Shown: positions 8,206-16,270 of the stretch, piece after piece
Position numbering within the stretch: the stretch's first letter is position 1
Layout of the letters: each line of letters starts with the position of its first letter
Assembly (NCBI GenBank): GCA_031291575.1
Contig: JARLIT010000166.1
Span: 1-41,025, forward strand
Length of the DNA: 41,025 bases
Reading direction: 5' to 3'
Origin: Ancalomicrobiaceae bacterium
GTDB taxonomy: Bacteria > Pseudomonadota > Alphaproteobacteria > Rhizobiales > Ancalomicrobiaceae
The notes under the pieces: generated by a model
Told to the model about the DNA's origin: nothing
Database searches by the model: none
Seen by the model: only the letters and a program-made list of their open reading frames with translations
Position numbers and translations under genes: made by a program

Positions 8206-8994
8206 TCAATGGGCGGGCTTGGCCGCGCGGCGGTCGCGGCCAACGACTTGCATGAGGACCATGGCGGCCCAGGTGACGGCGAAGGCAATGATCGCCAAGG
8301 CCGAGGGTTCGTAGGCGCGATTGGCGCCCATCAACTGCAGGTAGGTACCGAACACTGGACGGTCGAGCAGGCTCGCGATGGTGAATTCGCCGATGACGAT
8401 GGCAAACGTCAGGAATGCGCCCGACAGAACGGCGACACGGACGTTCGGCAGGACGATCTTGATGAGGATCGTCCACGACGAGGCGCCGAGCGACTCGGCT
8501 GCCTCGGTCAGCGTGCGCACATCAATGGCGCGCATGCCGGTGTCGACCGCGCGATAGATGTAGGGCAGCGCCAGCGTCACGTAGGCGAACAACAGCAGGA
8601 TGTTGGTCGTCTCAGCCGAGCCGGTCAGCGGCAGCCAGGATGACGAATTGTACATCCTGAGGTAGCCGAACACGAGCACGATGGCCGGAATCACCAGCGG
8701 CAGCAACGTGATGAACTCGATGATCGGTCTGAGGTGCGGCAGGCGCAGCTGCACCCAATAGACCGTCGGCACGATGATCAGGATGCCGAGCACGATGGTG
8801 AGGAGCGCCATCACCGTCGAATAGGTGAAGGAGGCCTGGAAGTGCGGGTCGGCGAGCACCACCCGATAGGCCTCGAACGAATAGATGCCGCGCTTCATCT
8901 TCAGCGAGAATTCGAACGTGGCAAGGAGCGGCAACAGGAAATAGAGGATGCCGATCGTGACCGCGATCCACGGTCCGAAGCGGGACTTCTTCAT
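8206..8994 (-). CDS. ABC transporter permease, second subunit
   Basis: This inner-membrane permease of 262 residues has about six helices and the cytoplasmic EAA loop (EAAESLGASSWTILIKIVLP) that docks on the ATPase. I choose the ATG at 8994: it forms a four-base ATGA overlap with the stop of the upstream permease, and AAGGTGG precedes it at good spacing. A GTG at 9003 would add three residues. It is likely translationally coupled to the upstream permease and forms a heterodimer with it. The ATPase gene follows after 47 bp. Confidence 0.93.
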   Translation of the reverse strand: MKKSRFGPWIAVTIGILYFLLPLLATFEFSLKMKRGIYSFEAYRVVLADPHFQASFTYSTVMALLTIVLGILIIVPTVYWVQLRLPHLRPIIEFITLLPLVIPAIVLVFGYLRMYNSSSWLPLTGSAETTNILLLFAYVTLALPYIYRAVDTGMRAIDVRTLTEAAESLGASSWTILIKIVLPNVRVAVLSGAFLTFAIVIGEFTIASLLDRPVFGTYLQLMGANRAYEPSALAIIAFAVTWAAMVLMQVVGRDRRAAKPAH

Positions 8995-9911
8995 CGCAGC
9001 CACCTTTCGCTGCGATGCCGCAGCCAGATGTAGATAGCGTTCGAGCCGCCGGTGATGATGATCATGCCGAGCGCCAGCGCATAGCCCAAATTCTGGTCAT
9101 GCAGCACGTCGCCGCGGATCTGCGCGTAGAGCTGGATGGTGATGATGTTGAGCGAGGAGCCGGTCAGCGCATAGGCGGTGGCGATGGCGCCGAAGGAATT
9201 GGCGAACAGCAACAGCGTCGCGCCCATCAGACTCGGCCACAGAACCGGCAGGCCGACATAGCGCCAGAAGTCGACGGCCGAGCCGCCGAGCGTGGCGGTC
9301 GCCTCGCGCCATTCCCGCTTCAGTCCGTCGAGCGCCGGGGTGAGAATCAGCACCATCAGCGGGATCTGAAAGTAGAGGTACGTCAGCGTCAGGCCCCAGA
9401 ACGACAGGATGTTGAAGCCGGCGGCGCGCAAGTCGAGGGCGAGATGCTCGCCACCGACGTCGATGCCGTTCCTCAGGAAGATGGTGATCAGGCCCTGCGG
9501 CCCGATGGTGGCGATGAAGGCGAAGGCGAGGGGCACGCCGGCGAAATTGGAGGCGACGCCGGAAAACGTGGTGATCGCCGGCCTCAGCCAGCCGGGCAGG
9601 CCGCCCATGACGATGGCATGCGCCACGAAGAAACCGAGAACCGCGCCGCCGATCGCCGATGCCAGACTGATCTTGATGGAGATCCAGTAGGCCTCGAGGA
9701 TCTTTTCGTTGGAGAAAATGTGAGCGAGGTTATTCAGCGTCAGATTGCCGTCTTGATCCTGGAAGGCTCCGACGACGAGGTAGAGCGTCGGGATGATCAG
9801 GAACAAACCGGCGAAAATGAAGAACGGCAGGACGCCGAGCCGGGCGATGGTGAGCGGGTTGGAACGCACGGAAATCGGCGGCAGCGAGGCTTGATCGATT
9901 GTTGCGCTCAT
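8991..9911 (-). CDS. ABC transporter permease, first subunit
   Basis: This inner-membrane permease of 306 residues has a short cytoplasmic N-terminus, six or more predicted helices and an EAA loop (REATATLGGSAVDFWRYVGLP). The ATG at 9911 (MSATIDQASL) is chosen over the longer open frame to 10097, whose first 62 residues are Pro/Arg-rich and look non-coding. Its stop overlaps the start of the next permease by four bases. The gene lies about 310 bp downstream of the binding-protein gene, with a stem-loop between them. Confidence 0.93.
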   Translation of the reverse strand: MSATIDQASLPPISVRSNPLTIARLGVLPFFIFAGLFLIIPTLYLVVGAFQDQDGNLTLNNLAHIFSNEKILEAYWISIKISLASAIGGAVLGFFVAHAIVMGGLPGWLRPAITTFSGVASNFAGVPLAFAFIATIGPQGLITIFLRNGIDVGGEHLALDLRAAGFNILSFWGLTLTYLYFQIPLMVLILTPALDGLKREWREATATLGGSAVDFWRYVGLPVLWPSLMGATLLLFANSFGAIATAYALTGSSLNIITIQLYAQIRGDVLHDQNLGYALALGMIIITGGSNAIYIWLRHRSERWLR

Positions 9912-10181
9912 GACCCCTCGATCGGCTGGACCGGGCTGGCGGGCTCCGGCATTCGGTGATGCACCCGGTTTGCCGCGCTCTGCGGGTCCCGGCTGAGGCC
10001 CTCGCACCGTCGAGGGTATTGGGCGAAATCGTTTCAGGCAATGGCGAGCGTGACGACCCGTGCAACAATCCGGCCGGCGCGGCCGGAAATGACACACCGG
10101 CGAACGCGGCAGTGCCGGCGGCCAAACGGTGCCCGGATGGAAGCAACCTCATCCGTTGCCGCTTAGCGCAACCAGGGGAAA

Positions 10182-10199
10182 GGCGGGCCGCAGCCCGCC
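10182..10199 (-). terminator. Stem-loop after the binding-protein gene, probable partial terminator
   Basis: GGCGGGC and GCCCGCC form a perfect 7-bp stem with a four-base loop, 23 bases past the binding-protein stop. On the minus strand TTTCCCC follows. The weak T-tract suggests attenuation or 3'-end protection of the binding-protein mRNA rather than full stop. The remaining 270 bases up to the permease start (10181-9912) show no gene. Confidence 0.6.
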
Positions 10200-10221
10200 C
10201 TTCGTGATGAGTGGAAGCGGC

Positions 10222-11325
10222 TTACTTGACGGCAGCGCCGACGACCGTATCCCAGCCCTTGGAGATGGTTTCCTTGGAGGACTTCTGCTGGTCGAGCGTC
10301 GGGAACACGGCCTTGGCGTAGCCTTCCGCCGGCGGCAGCTTCGACAAGAGATCAGCCGGGATCTTGCCGTTCTTGGCGAGATCGTTGAAGCGGATCGGGT
10401 GGCAATAGCCGGCCAGCCAGCCGATCTGGCCCTCGTCGGAATAGAGGTTTTCGAGCCACAGCTTGGCGGCATTGGGATGCGGCGCGAAGGCGGAGATCGC
10501 CTGCACGTAGACGCCGGCGACCACGCCCGACTTCGGGATGATGACGTCGACCGGCGGGTTGCCCTTCAGCGTGTCGCGATCGGCGAGCGCGTTATAGTCC
10601 CAGCGCAGCACGATCGGCGTGGTGCCCTGAGCCAGCGGCGCGGCTTTGCCGATGACGGGAACGAAGTTGCCCGCCTTGTTCAGGTCGGCGAAGAACTTGA
10701 GGCCAGCATCGCCGGCCTTGGCGGCATCGCCGTTGGCGCCAGCGAGGCCGGCGGCATAGACGCCCTGGATGGCCTGGTTGGCGACGCGCGGATCACCGGC
10801 GAGCGCCACGGCGTTCTTCAGTTCCGGCTTCAGCAGGTCGGCCCAGTCGGTCGGCGAGGTCTTGATGATGTCCTTGTTCACCTCGAAGGCGAGGACGCCG
10901 TAGTAGTCGCCGATCCAGAAGCCGTCGGCGTCCTTGGCGTCGGCCGGGATCGAATCCCAGGTCGAGACCTTGTAGGGCTGCAGCAGGCCATCCGCCTTCG
11001 ACGACGGGCCGAACGACAGGCCGACGTCGATGACGTCGGGAGCCTGCGGGCCGGCATTGCCCTTGTTGGCCTTGATGGCTTCGACTTCGTCGCCCGAGCC
11101 GGCGTCAGGATTGAGCTCGTTGACGGTCAGGCCGTACTTCTTCTTGAAGTTCTCGATCACGTCGCCGTAGCCGCACCAGTCGTGGGGCAGGGCGATGACA
11201 GTCAGCTGGCCTTCCTTCTTGGCGGCCGCGACCAGATCGTCGAGAGAGGCAGCGGCAGCCGTACCGGCGCCGAATGCAGCCGCAACAGAGGCGACCGAGA
11301 CCGAAAGCATCAATCCGAATTTCAT
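10222..11325 (-). CDS. ABC transporter extracellular solute-binding protein (family 1, Fe3+/phosphonate-like fold)
   Basis: This periplasmic binding protein of 367 residues has a signal peptide, MKFGLMLSVSVASVAAAFGA, with cleavage near TAAAA. The ATG at 11325 follows GGGAGA at 8 bases; a longer frame to 11346 lacks support. The mature part begins SLDDLVAAAKKEGQLTV, the opening seen in iron(III), 2-aminoethylphosphonate and polyamine-type binding proteins, and continues LPHDWCGYGDVIENF, DVIDVGLSFG and VLRWDYNAL. I cannot fix the substrate. It is the first gene of the importer operon and has a Pho-box-like array upstream, which would favour a phosphorus compound if confirmed. Confidence 0.9.
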   Translation of the reverse strand: MKFGLMLSVSVASVAAAFGAGTAAAASLDDLVAAAKKEGQLTVIALPHDWCGYGDVIENFKKKYGLTVNELNPDAGSGDEVEAIKANKGNAGPQAPDVIDVGLSFGPSSKADGLLQPYKVSTWDSIPADAKDADGFWIGDYYGVLAFEVNKDIIKTSPTDWADLLKPELKNAVALAGDPRVANQAIQGVYAAGLAGANGDAAKAGDAGLKFFADLNKAGNFVPVIGKAAPLAQGTTPIVLRWDYNALADRDTLKGNPPVDVIIPKSGVVAGVYVQAISAFAPHPNAAKLWLENLYSDEGQIGWLAGYCHPIRFNDLAKNGKIPADLLSKLPPAEGYAKAVFPTLDQQKSSKETISKGWDTVVGAAVK

Positions 11326-11390
11326 GGCAACATCTCCCTGGATCAAACCTAAGCCGCCCGCAGATCCGGCTGTGGTTGACTGTTCCGGTC

Positions 11391-11433
11391 ATGGCAAGCT
11401 TATGTGAAGCTAGTGTGAAGCTAACATGACAAG
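11391..11433 (-). promoter_or_regulatory. Tandem heptamers at 11-bp period upstream of the importer, resembling a Pho box
   Basis: The 10-mer TGTGAAGCTA occurs twice, at 11403-11412 and 11414-11423, exactly 11 bases apart. On the minus strand the array reads as four heptamers on an 11-base period: TTGTCAT, GCTTCAC, GCTTCAC and GCTTGCC. The first matches the PhoB heptamer CTGTCAT in 6 of 7 bases; the others match less well. It lies 66-108 bases upstream of the binding-protein ATG. The rest of the intergenic region (11434-11689) holds only a possible 10-bp stem at 11492-11519 and a weak TGTGGC/GCCACA stem at 11600-11617. Confidence 0.5.
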
Positions 11434-11689
11434 GGTGACAAGGGGCTGTGCGCCCAAATGCTCGGCACGGGCGGGACCTGTTGACGCACCTTGCATCGGG
11501 CCTGCTGCCGGCCGATGCAGGAGGGGTCGCCGGCGAAATCGGACGCCGGAATGCGGCAAATCCGGCGCGGCAACGGTGCAAGGGCCGCCGGGCGCGGTTT
11601 GTGGCAAGTCAGCCACACGAATGGCGGAGAAGCCACTCCATCGGCAGGCATGTGCCTAAATTTTCGGCGGATGCCAGTCGGCGCCGACC

Positions 11690-12463
11690 TCACTTCTCGA
11701 CGAAGGCCTTCTCGATCACGTAGTCGCCGGGTTCGCCGGTGTTGCCTTCCTCGTAGCCCAGCGCCTTCAACTGCGCCGGCACGTCGACGAGGAGGGCCGG
11801 ATTGCCGCACAGCATGACGCGGTCGCGCGCCTTATCGAGCGGCGGCAGGCCGAGATCGGAGAACAGTTTGCCGGAGGCGATCAGATCCGGGATGCGCCCC
11901 TGATTGCGGTAGGCTTCGCGCGTCACCGTCGGATAATAGGCGAGCGCCGGGGAAACCAGTTCGCCGATCAGCTCGTCGTTCGGCAACTGGTTGAGGATCA
12001 GGTCCTCGTAGGCCAGTTCGGCGACGTAGCGAACGCCGTGGACGAGGATGACCTTGTTGTAGCGTTCGTAGGTCTCGGGATCGCGGATGGTCGCCATGAA
12101 CGGCGCCAGCCCGGTGCCGGTCGAGAACAGGTAGAGGTTCTCGCCATCCTTCAGGTTGTCGAGCACCAGCGTGCCGACCGGCTTCTTGCCGACGAGAAGC
12201 GTGTCGCCGACCTTCAGGTGCTGCAGCCGCGAGGTGAGTGGGCCGTTCTGCACCTTGATGGAAAGGAATTCGAGGGTGTCGGAATAGTTCGGACTGACGA
12301 TCGAATAGGCCCTCAAGAGCGGCCGCCCCTCCACCTCGATGCCGATCATGACGAACTGGCCGTTCTTGAAACGGCAGGCCGGATCGCGCGTCGTGGTGAA
12401 GGAGAACAGCGTATCGGTCCAGTGATGGACGGTGAGGACTTTTTCCTCGAAGAAGATGCTCAT
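11690..12463 (-). CDS. fpr: Ferredoxin--NADP+ reductase, bacterial subclass
   Basis: This cytoplasmic FAD enzyme moves electrons between NADPH and ferredoxin or flavodoxin. The 257 residues match the family. RAYSIVSP (51-58) is the FAD-binding RxYS motif, GTGLAPF (116-122) binds the NADP pyrophosphate, MLCGNPALLVD is the nicotinamide-side motif, and the protein ends AFVEK, the short tail typical of the Azotobacter/Rhodobacter subclass. The ATG at 12463 gives the conserved MSIFFEEKVL start; the frame extends further but that part looks non-coding. It is on the minus strand with about 300 bp of apparent spacer on either side, so it is probably transcribed alone. In this family, oxidative stress often induces expression; nothing here shows that directly. 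Confidence 0.95.
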   Translation of the reverse strand: MSIFFEEKVLTVHHWTDTLFSFTTTRDPACRFKNGQFVMIGIEVEGRPLLRAYSIVSPNYSDTLEFLSIKVQNGPLTSRLQHLKVGDTLLVGKKPVGTLVLDNLKDGENLYLFSTGTGLAPFMATIRDPETYERYNKVILVHGVRYVAELAYEDLILNQLPNDELIGELVSPALAYYPTVTREAYRNQGRIPDLIASGKLFSDLGLPPLDKARDRVMLCGNPALLVDVPAQLKALGYEEGNTGEPGDYVIEKAFVEK

Positions 12464-12703
12464 GGGGGGCGCCAAGTCGTCAGGGGAGGGGGGCCTTGCA
12501 AGGCCCGCCTTCTTGCAACGTCTCGCCCGTGAGATCAACCCCGTCGTTCGGCGAGGATATTCCACGCTCAGACGCAATCGCGCACTTGTTGACCGGCGAG
12601 CTGTCGGCTGCCTGGAAAATGGTTTCGAGCGCAGCGAGAACGAGGCCCCGGCCGGAGTGCTCCGGCGACGGTGGGAGGTCCGGCGGGCGTCCCAAAGCGG
12701 AAA

Positions 12704-12732
12704 GGGGCAGGCCGCATGTCGCAGCCTGCCCC
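12704..12732 (-). terminator. Rho-independent terminator after the TAXI binding-protein gene
   Basis: GGGGCAGGC (12704-12712) and GCCTGCCCC (12724-12732) form a perfect 9-bp stem with an 11-base loop. TTTCC follows on the minus strand. It is 37 bases past the stop at 12769. The rest of the 305-bp gap (12464-12703) shows no gene and should carry the fpr promoter. Confidence 0.75.
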
Positions 12733-12768
12733 TCCATGCGAGATCGTGACGTGCCGGGCTCGACCAGC

Positions 12769-13749
12769 TTACTTGGCGATGTCCTTGATCGCTGCTTCGG
12801 TCTTGTCCACGAGGCTGGTGGCGGTCTCCTTGGTCGCGGTAAAGGCGCGATTGAACAGCGAGGCCGTCGGGCCGGACTTCGGCAGCAGCTTCTCCTTCGG
12901 CGTCGACTTGATGATCTTGATGAGATCGTCATGGTTAACGCGGGCGTTGCCCTGGTCGGGAATATTCTCGGTCGACTGCGCGATGATGGTAATCGGGGTG
13001 GCGATGGTGGTCACTTCGAGGGCGCTCTTGATGAGGCCGGCCGAAGCCACCGGGCGGGTTTCGAGGGTATAGACGTTTTCGCCGCCGACCTTCTGGCTGA
13101 GAAGGGCGCGGGCGACGAGCGTGATGAAGTGGCCCTTCTTCTCGACGATCGTCTTGAACAACTCGTTCGCCGGATCGGGCAGCTGCACGAACAGGGCGAG
13201 CGTGTTGTCGTTGGCGAGTGCCAGATCGACGGCCTTGGCGGCCGAATCGGTATAGGTGATCTGGGAAGCGTCGACCTTGGCGAAGACCTGCGGCAGCACC
13301 TTCTTCAGGTTCTCGAACGTCTGCGCGGCACCGGACGTCTGCGGCGGCAGCACGATCTTGATGCGGGTGATGAGGCGCACGACGTCGGCGAACTGCGTCT
13401 GGTTCTTGGAGACGAAATAGACGCCCTCGCTGGCCAGATCGTCGCGGATGGTGACGAGTTTCTTGGCCTGATCCGGGTTGGCCTGCGCCCAGTTGGCATA
13501 AGCGTCGCCCTGCACGAAGGCGATTCCGGTCGGATCGGCGAGAAGCTTGTTGATGTTGTCGAGGGTGCCGGTGGTCTCCTGGCACTTGGGCGTGAAGCCC
13601 TCGGTCCTGAGCCCGTCGACGAGCGCCGGGCACAGCACGCTGAAATAGGCGCCGGTCTTGCCGCCGGTGTAGATGGTCTGGGCCGAGGCCGGGGTCAGGC
13701 TAAGGGCGAGAGTCGCCGCGGCGATGCTGACGATAGCTGAAATGCGCAT
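12769..13749 (-). CDS. Orphan TAXI-family (TRAP-associated) solute-binding protein
   Basis: This exported 326-residue protein has a Sec signal (MRISAIVSIAAATLALSLTP, cleavage near ASA) and then IYTGGKTGAYFSVLCPALVDGL. That pattern is the ligand-site opening of TAXI binding proteins, which usually has a GGTxGxYYP form. TTGTLDNINKLLADPTGIAFVQGDAY also fits the family. TAXI proteins normally deliver small acids to a DctQM-type TRAP permease, but no such permease is in the window. The ATG at 13749 follows AAGGG, and a terminator follows the gene, so it is a single-gene unit. It could act as a sensor or serve a distant permease; both are inference. Confidence 0.75.
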   Translation of the reverse strand: MRISAIVSIAAATLALSLTPASAQTIYTGGKTGAYFSVLCPALVDGLRTEGFTPKCQETTGTLDNINKLLADPTGIAFVQGDAYANWAQANPDQAKKLVTIRDDLASEGVYFVSKNQTQFADVVRLITRIKIVLPPQTSGAAQTFENLKKVLPQVFAKVDASQITYTDSAAKAVDLALANDNTLALFVQLPDPANELFKTIVEKKGHFITLVARALLSQKVGGENVYTLETRPVASAGLIKSALEVTTIATPITIIAQSTENIPDQGNARVNHDDLIKIIKSTPKEKLLPKSGPTASLFNRAFTATKETATSLVDKTEAAIKDIAK

Positions 13750-13919
13750 GGATTCAATCCCTTGTTCGTCATGTCCGAGGGGTAGAAGAATTGTCGCCAG
13801 GCTGACGCCTCCGCGACGGCTTAAAGTCGGGTGGGGCGCCCGCCTCCCGCGCGCCCCAGGTGATCGTCGTCATCCTGCTGTCATCGCCAGCATACTGGGG
13901 GGATTGCGACTCTTTTGCG

Positions 13920-14399
13920 TCAGCGCGCGGTGATGGCGGTCCGCAGCGACAGTGGATCAGCGATGGTCTCCAGCCCCTCCAGGCCGGATCCGGTGCCGTG
14001 GATGCTGAGCGAGCCATAGTTGAAGACGCGGCCGAGAATCGACTGGCGTACTTCGACGCGCTCGACCTGATTGATGTTCATTTCGGCGGTGCGCCGCGAG
14101 ATGAAGCCGGTCTTCTGGATGACGCGGCGGTCGGTGACGCCGATCTCCGTCGTCCACTTGCGGAACCAGGCGCTCACCATCAGGAGCAGTCCGATGACCA
14201 GAAAGAGATAGGCGAGCAGCGGTTCAATCGCATAGATCGCCGCTATCCGACCGAAGATCACGTGCGTCATGAAGGCGTCGATGAGCACGACGAGCCCAAC
14301 GATCAGCGCCACAACGCCATTCAAGTAGATGATTGGATGAATGCGGCCGACGTGGACGAGCCTTTCGCCGGGCTGCAGGACGGAATCGATGTAGCTCAT
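13920..14399 (-). CDS. Membrane protein with bacterial PH domain (bPH2, YdbS-like)
   Basis: This 159-residue protein has a short N-terminal segment (LQPGERLVHVGRIHPI), two hydrophobic helices at about 25-47 and 60-80, and a C-terminal bPH2 domain. The domain shows the usual EIGVTDRRVIQKTGFISRRT and NINQVERVEVRQSILGRVFNYGSL segments, in which VTDRRV and GRVFNYGSL are family hallmarks. The domain probably faces the cytoplasm; the molecular role of these proteins is unknown. The ATG at 14399 has only a weak GGGGTAAG upstream. It lies between the TAXI gene and the FAH-fold gene on the same strand, with no sign of coupling. Confidence 0.88.
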   Translation of the reverse strand: MSYIDSVLQPGERLVHVGRIHPIIYLNGVVALIVGLVVLIDAFMTHVIFGRIAAIYAIEPLLAYLFLVIGLLLMVSAWFRKWTTEIGVTDRRVIQKTGFISRRTAEMNINQVERVEVRQSILGRVFNYGSLSIHGTGSGLEGLETIADPLSLRTAITAR

Positions 14400-14571
14400 G
14401 GGGCTTACCCCGACAATGGATGGATCTCGGCAATGGATGAAAGGATGGACGCCGACCTATCCGGGATCTGAAGCGAAATCGCGGCAACTAGCAAGCCACC
14501 ATCGCGCCGGCGGAGGAATCGACGGACCAACCGGCCCGTCGTGCAGCCCGACTGGCGACCGGCCGGACGCT

Positions 14572-15471
14572 TCACGCCGCGACGATGCGGGTGGCGAGGC
14601 GGCCGATGGATGAAATGGTGCAGACAACCTCGTCGCCGGCTTTGAGGAAGCGCGGCGGATTGAAGCCGGCACCGACACCCGACGGCGTGCCGGTCAGGAT
14701 GATGTCGCCGGCCTCGAGCGTCATGCCGGCCGACAGCGTGGCGATGATCTCGGGCACATCGAAGATCATCTGGCTCGCGAACGCACGCTGGCGCTCCTCG
14801 CCGTTGACGGTCAGCGACAGTTCGAATTGGCGATAGTCCGGCACCTCGTCCGCCGTGACGATCAGCGGTCCGAACGGGCAGGAGCGGTCGAGGCTCTTAC
14901 CCTTGAACCATTGTTCATGCCGCTTCTGCAGGTCGCGGGCGGTGATGTCGTTGCCGATCGAGTAGCCGAAGACGTGCGAGAGCGCCGCCGCGCGGGAAAT
15001 GTTCCGACCGGTCGTGCCGATGATCACGGCAAGTTCGACCTCGTAGTCGAGCGCCGCGGTCAGCGTGGAATCGAGACCGAATGTGTCGTCCGGACCGATG
15101 ACGGTCGTCGGCGCCTTGGTGAAGATCTGCGGAGCTTCGGGCAGCTTCACCGCGATGGCCTGATCGGCCTGCCGCTCCTTGATGTGATCCACGTAGTTGC
15201 GGCCGATGCAGAAGATGTTTTTCGACGGCCGCGGGATCGGCGCGATGAAGCGGACGTCCGCCAGATCAAGGATCGCTTCGGCCGGATGCCCGGCCACCAG
15301 CACGTCGGCGGTGTCGCGGGCCATGTCGCCGGCCGCGATGAAGGACGCAAGGTCCGGCGGCGGCATCACCAACCCGGAGATCCTGGCCGCGCGGGGCAGG
15401 TCGAGAATCCGGTCTGCCAGGACCACGCCGTAGGAGGCTTCGCTATTGTGGCTGTAGCTCGCCAAGCGCAT
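14572..15471 (-). CDS. Fumarylacetoacetate hydrolase (FAH) family enzyme
   Basis: This 299-residue metal-dependent enzyme has the FAH fold. Members hydrolyse, decarboxylate or isomerise beta-keto acids in aromatic or sugar-acid breakdown. The short N-terminal part (MRLASYSH) leads into the catalytic domain with KNIFCIGRNYVDHI, PQIFTKAPTTVIGPDD, LDYEVELAVIIG (metal-binding Glu residues), YSIGNDITARDLQ (metal-binding Asp) and LTGTPSGVG. I choose the ATG at 15471 because the family start is MRLAxY; the upstream open frame is not homologous. Sequence alone does not separate 2-hydroxyhepta-2,4-diene-1,7-dioate isomerase, oxaloacetate decarboxylase and ureidoglycolate lyase-like members. It occupies the place after tmk where holB is normally found. 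Confidence 0.9.
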   Translation of the reverse strand: MRLASYSHNSEASYGVVLADRILDLPRAARISGLVMPPPDLASFIAAGDMARDTADVLVAGHPAEAILDLADVRFIAPIPRPSKNIFCIGRNYVDHIKERQADQAIAVKLPEAPQIFTKAPTTVIGPDDTFGLDSTLTAALDYEVELAVIIGTTGRNISRAAALSHVFGYSIGNDITARDLQKRHEQWFKGKSLDRSCPFGPLIVTADEVPDYRQFELSLTVNGEERQRAFASQMIFDVPEIIATLSAGMTLEAGDIILTGTPSGVGAGFNPPRFLKAGDEVVCTISSIGRLATRIVAA

Positions 15472-15603
15472 GTCGGGGGATCCCGTGGTTCGATGTGGTC
15501 GACTGGCGCACATATCCTGCGGGCCGGCGTCCCCGCAATGGAGACTGTGCATCATAGCAAACAGTTGGAGTCTTATCGGCAATCTGCGCCGGACGACATT
15601 GCC

Positions 15604-16269
15604 CTAAATGCCAAGTCGGCGGCGTACGGCATACCACACCGCCTCGGCGACCGTCTCGACTTCCTGTGCCGCGTCGATGACGGCGAATCGGTCGGGTTCG
15701 GAGCGGGCAAGCGCCAGGAACCCGTCGCGGCGGCTCTCGTGCAGGTCGATGCCGTCCTTCTCGAAGCGGTCGGCAGTATCGAAGCCGCGCCGCGCCGCCG
15801 CGCGTTTCAACCCTTCGGCGGCGGGCAGGTCGAGAAGCAGGGTCAGGTCGGGCAGCATTGTGCCGACGCTGATCGATTCCAGCGCTGCGATGAGCCGGGG
15901 CGGGACGTTGCCGGTGATGCCCTGGTAAACGCGGGTGGAATCGATGAAGCGGTCGCAGATCACCCATTGGCCGGAAGCGACGGCCGGTCGGATCAGCGCT
16001 TCGACGTGATCGGCACGGGCGGCGGCAAACAGGATTGCCTCCGCTTCCGGCCCGAGCGCTTCGGCGGCGCCCGACAGCAGCACGTGCCTCAGCGCCTCGG
16101 CGCCGGGCGAACCGCCCGGCTCGCGGGTGGTGATGACGGACAGACCGAGCCGCCGCAGCCGATCCGCCAGGCGTGTCAACTGGGTCGACTTGCCTGCTCC
16201 TTCACCGCCTTCGAAGGTCACGAAGCGACCGCGCCGCCCGCCGTCCCCGGATGCTTCGGTTTCAGACAT
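15604..16269 (-). CDS. tmk: Thymidylate kinase
   Basis: This enzyme phosphorylates dTMP to dTDP with ATP, an essential step for DNA synthesis. The 221 residues carry the P-loop GGEGAGKSTQ (21-30), the TREPGG motif (48-53), the DRF motif (106-108) in WVICDRFIDST, and a C-terminal LID region with AARRGFDTADRFE. The ATG at 16269 begins one base after the stop of the carboxypeptidase gene, so the two are cotranscribed. In Hyphomicrobiales tmk usually follows rlpA and a dac gene and precedes holB; holB is missing here. Confidence 0.96.
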   Translation of the reverse strand: MSETEASGDGGRRGRFVTFEGGEGAGKSTQLTRLADRLRRLGLSVITTREPGGSPGAEALRHVLLSGAAEALGPEAEAILFAAARADHVEALIRPAVASGQWVICDRFIDSTRVYQGITGNVPPRLIAALESISVGTMLPDLTLLLDLPAAEGLKRAAARRGFDTADRFEKDGIDLHESRRDGFLALARSEPDRFAVIDAAQEVETVAEAVWYAVRRRLGI

Positions 16270-16270
16270 G

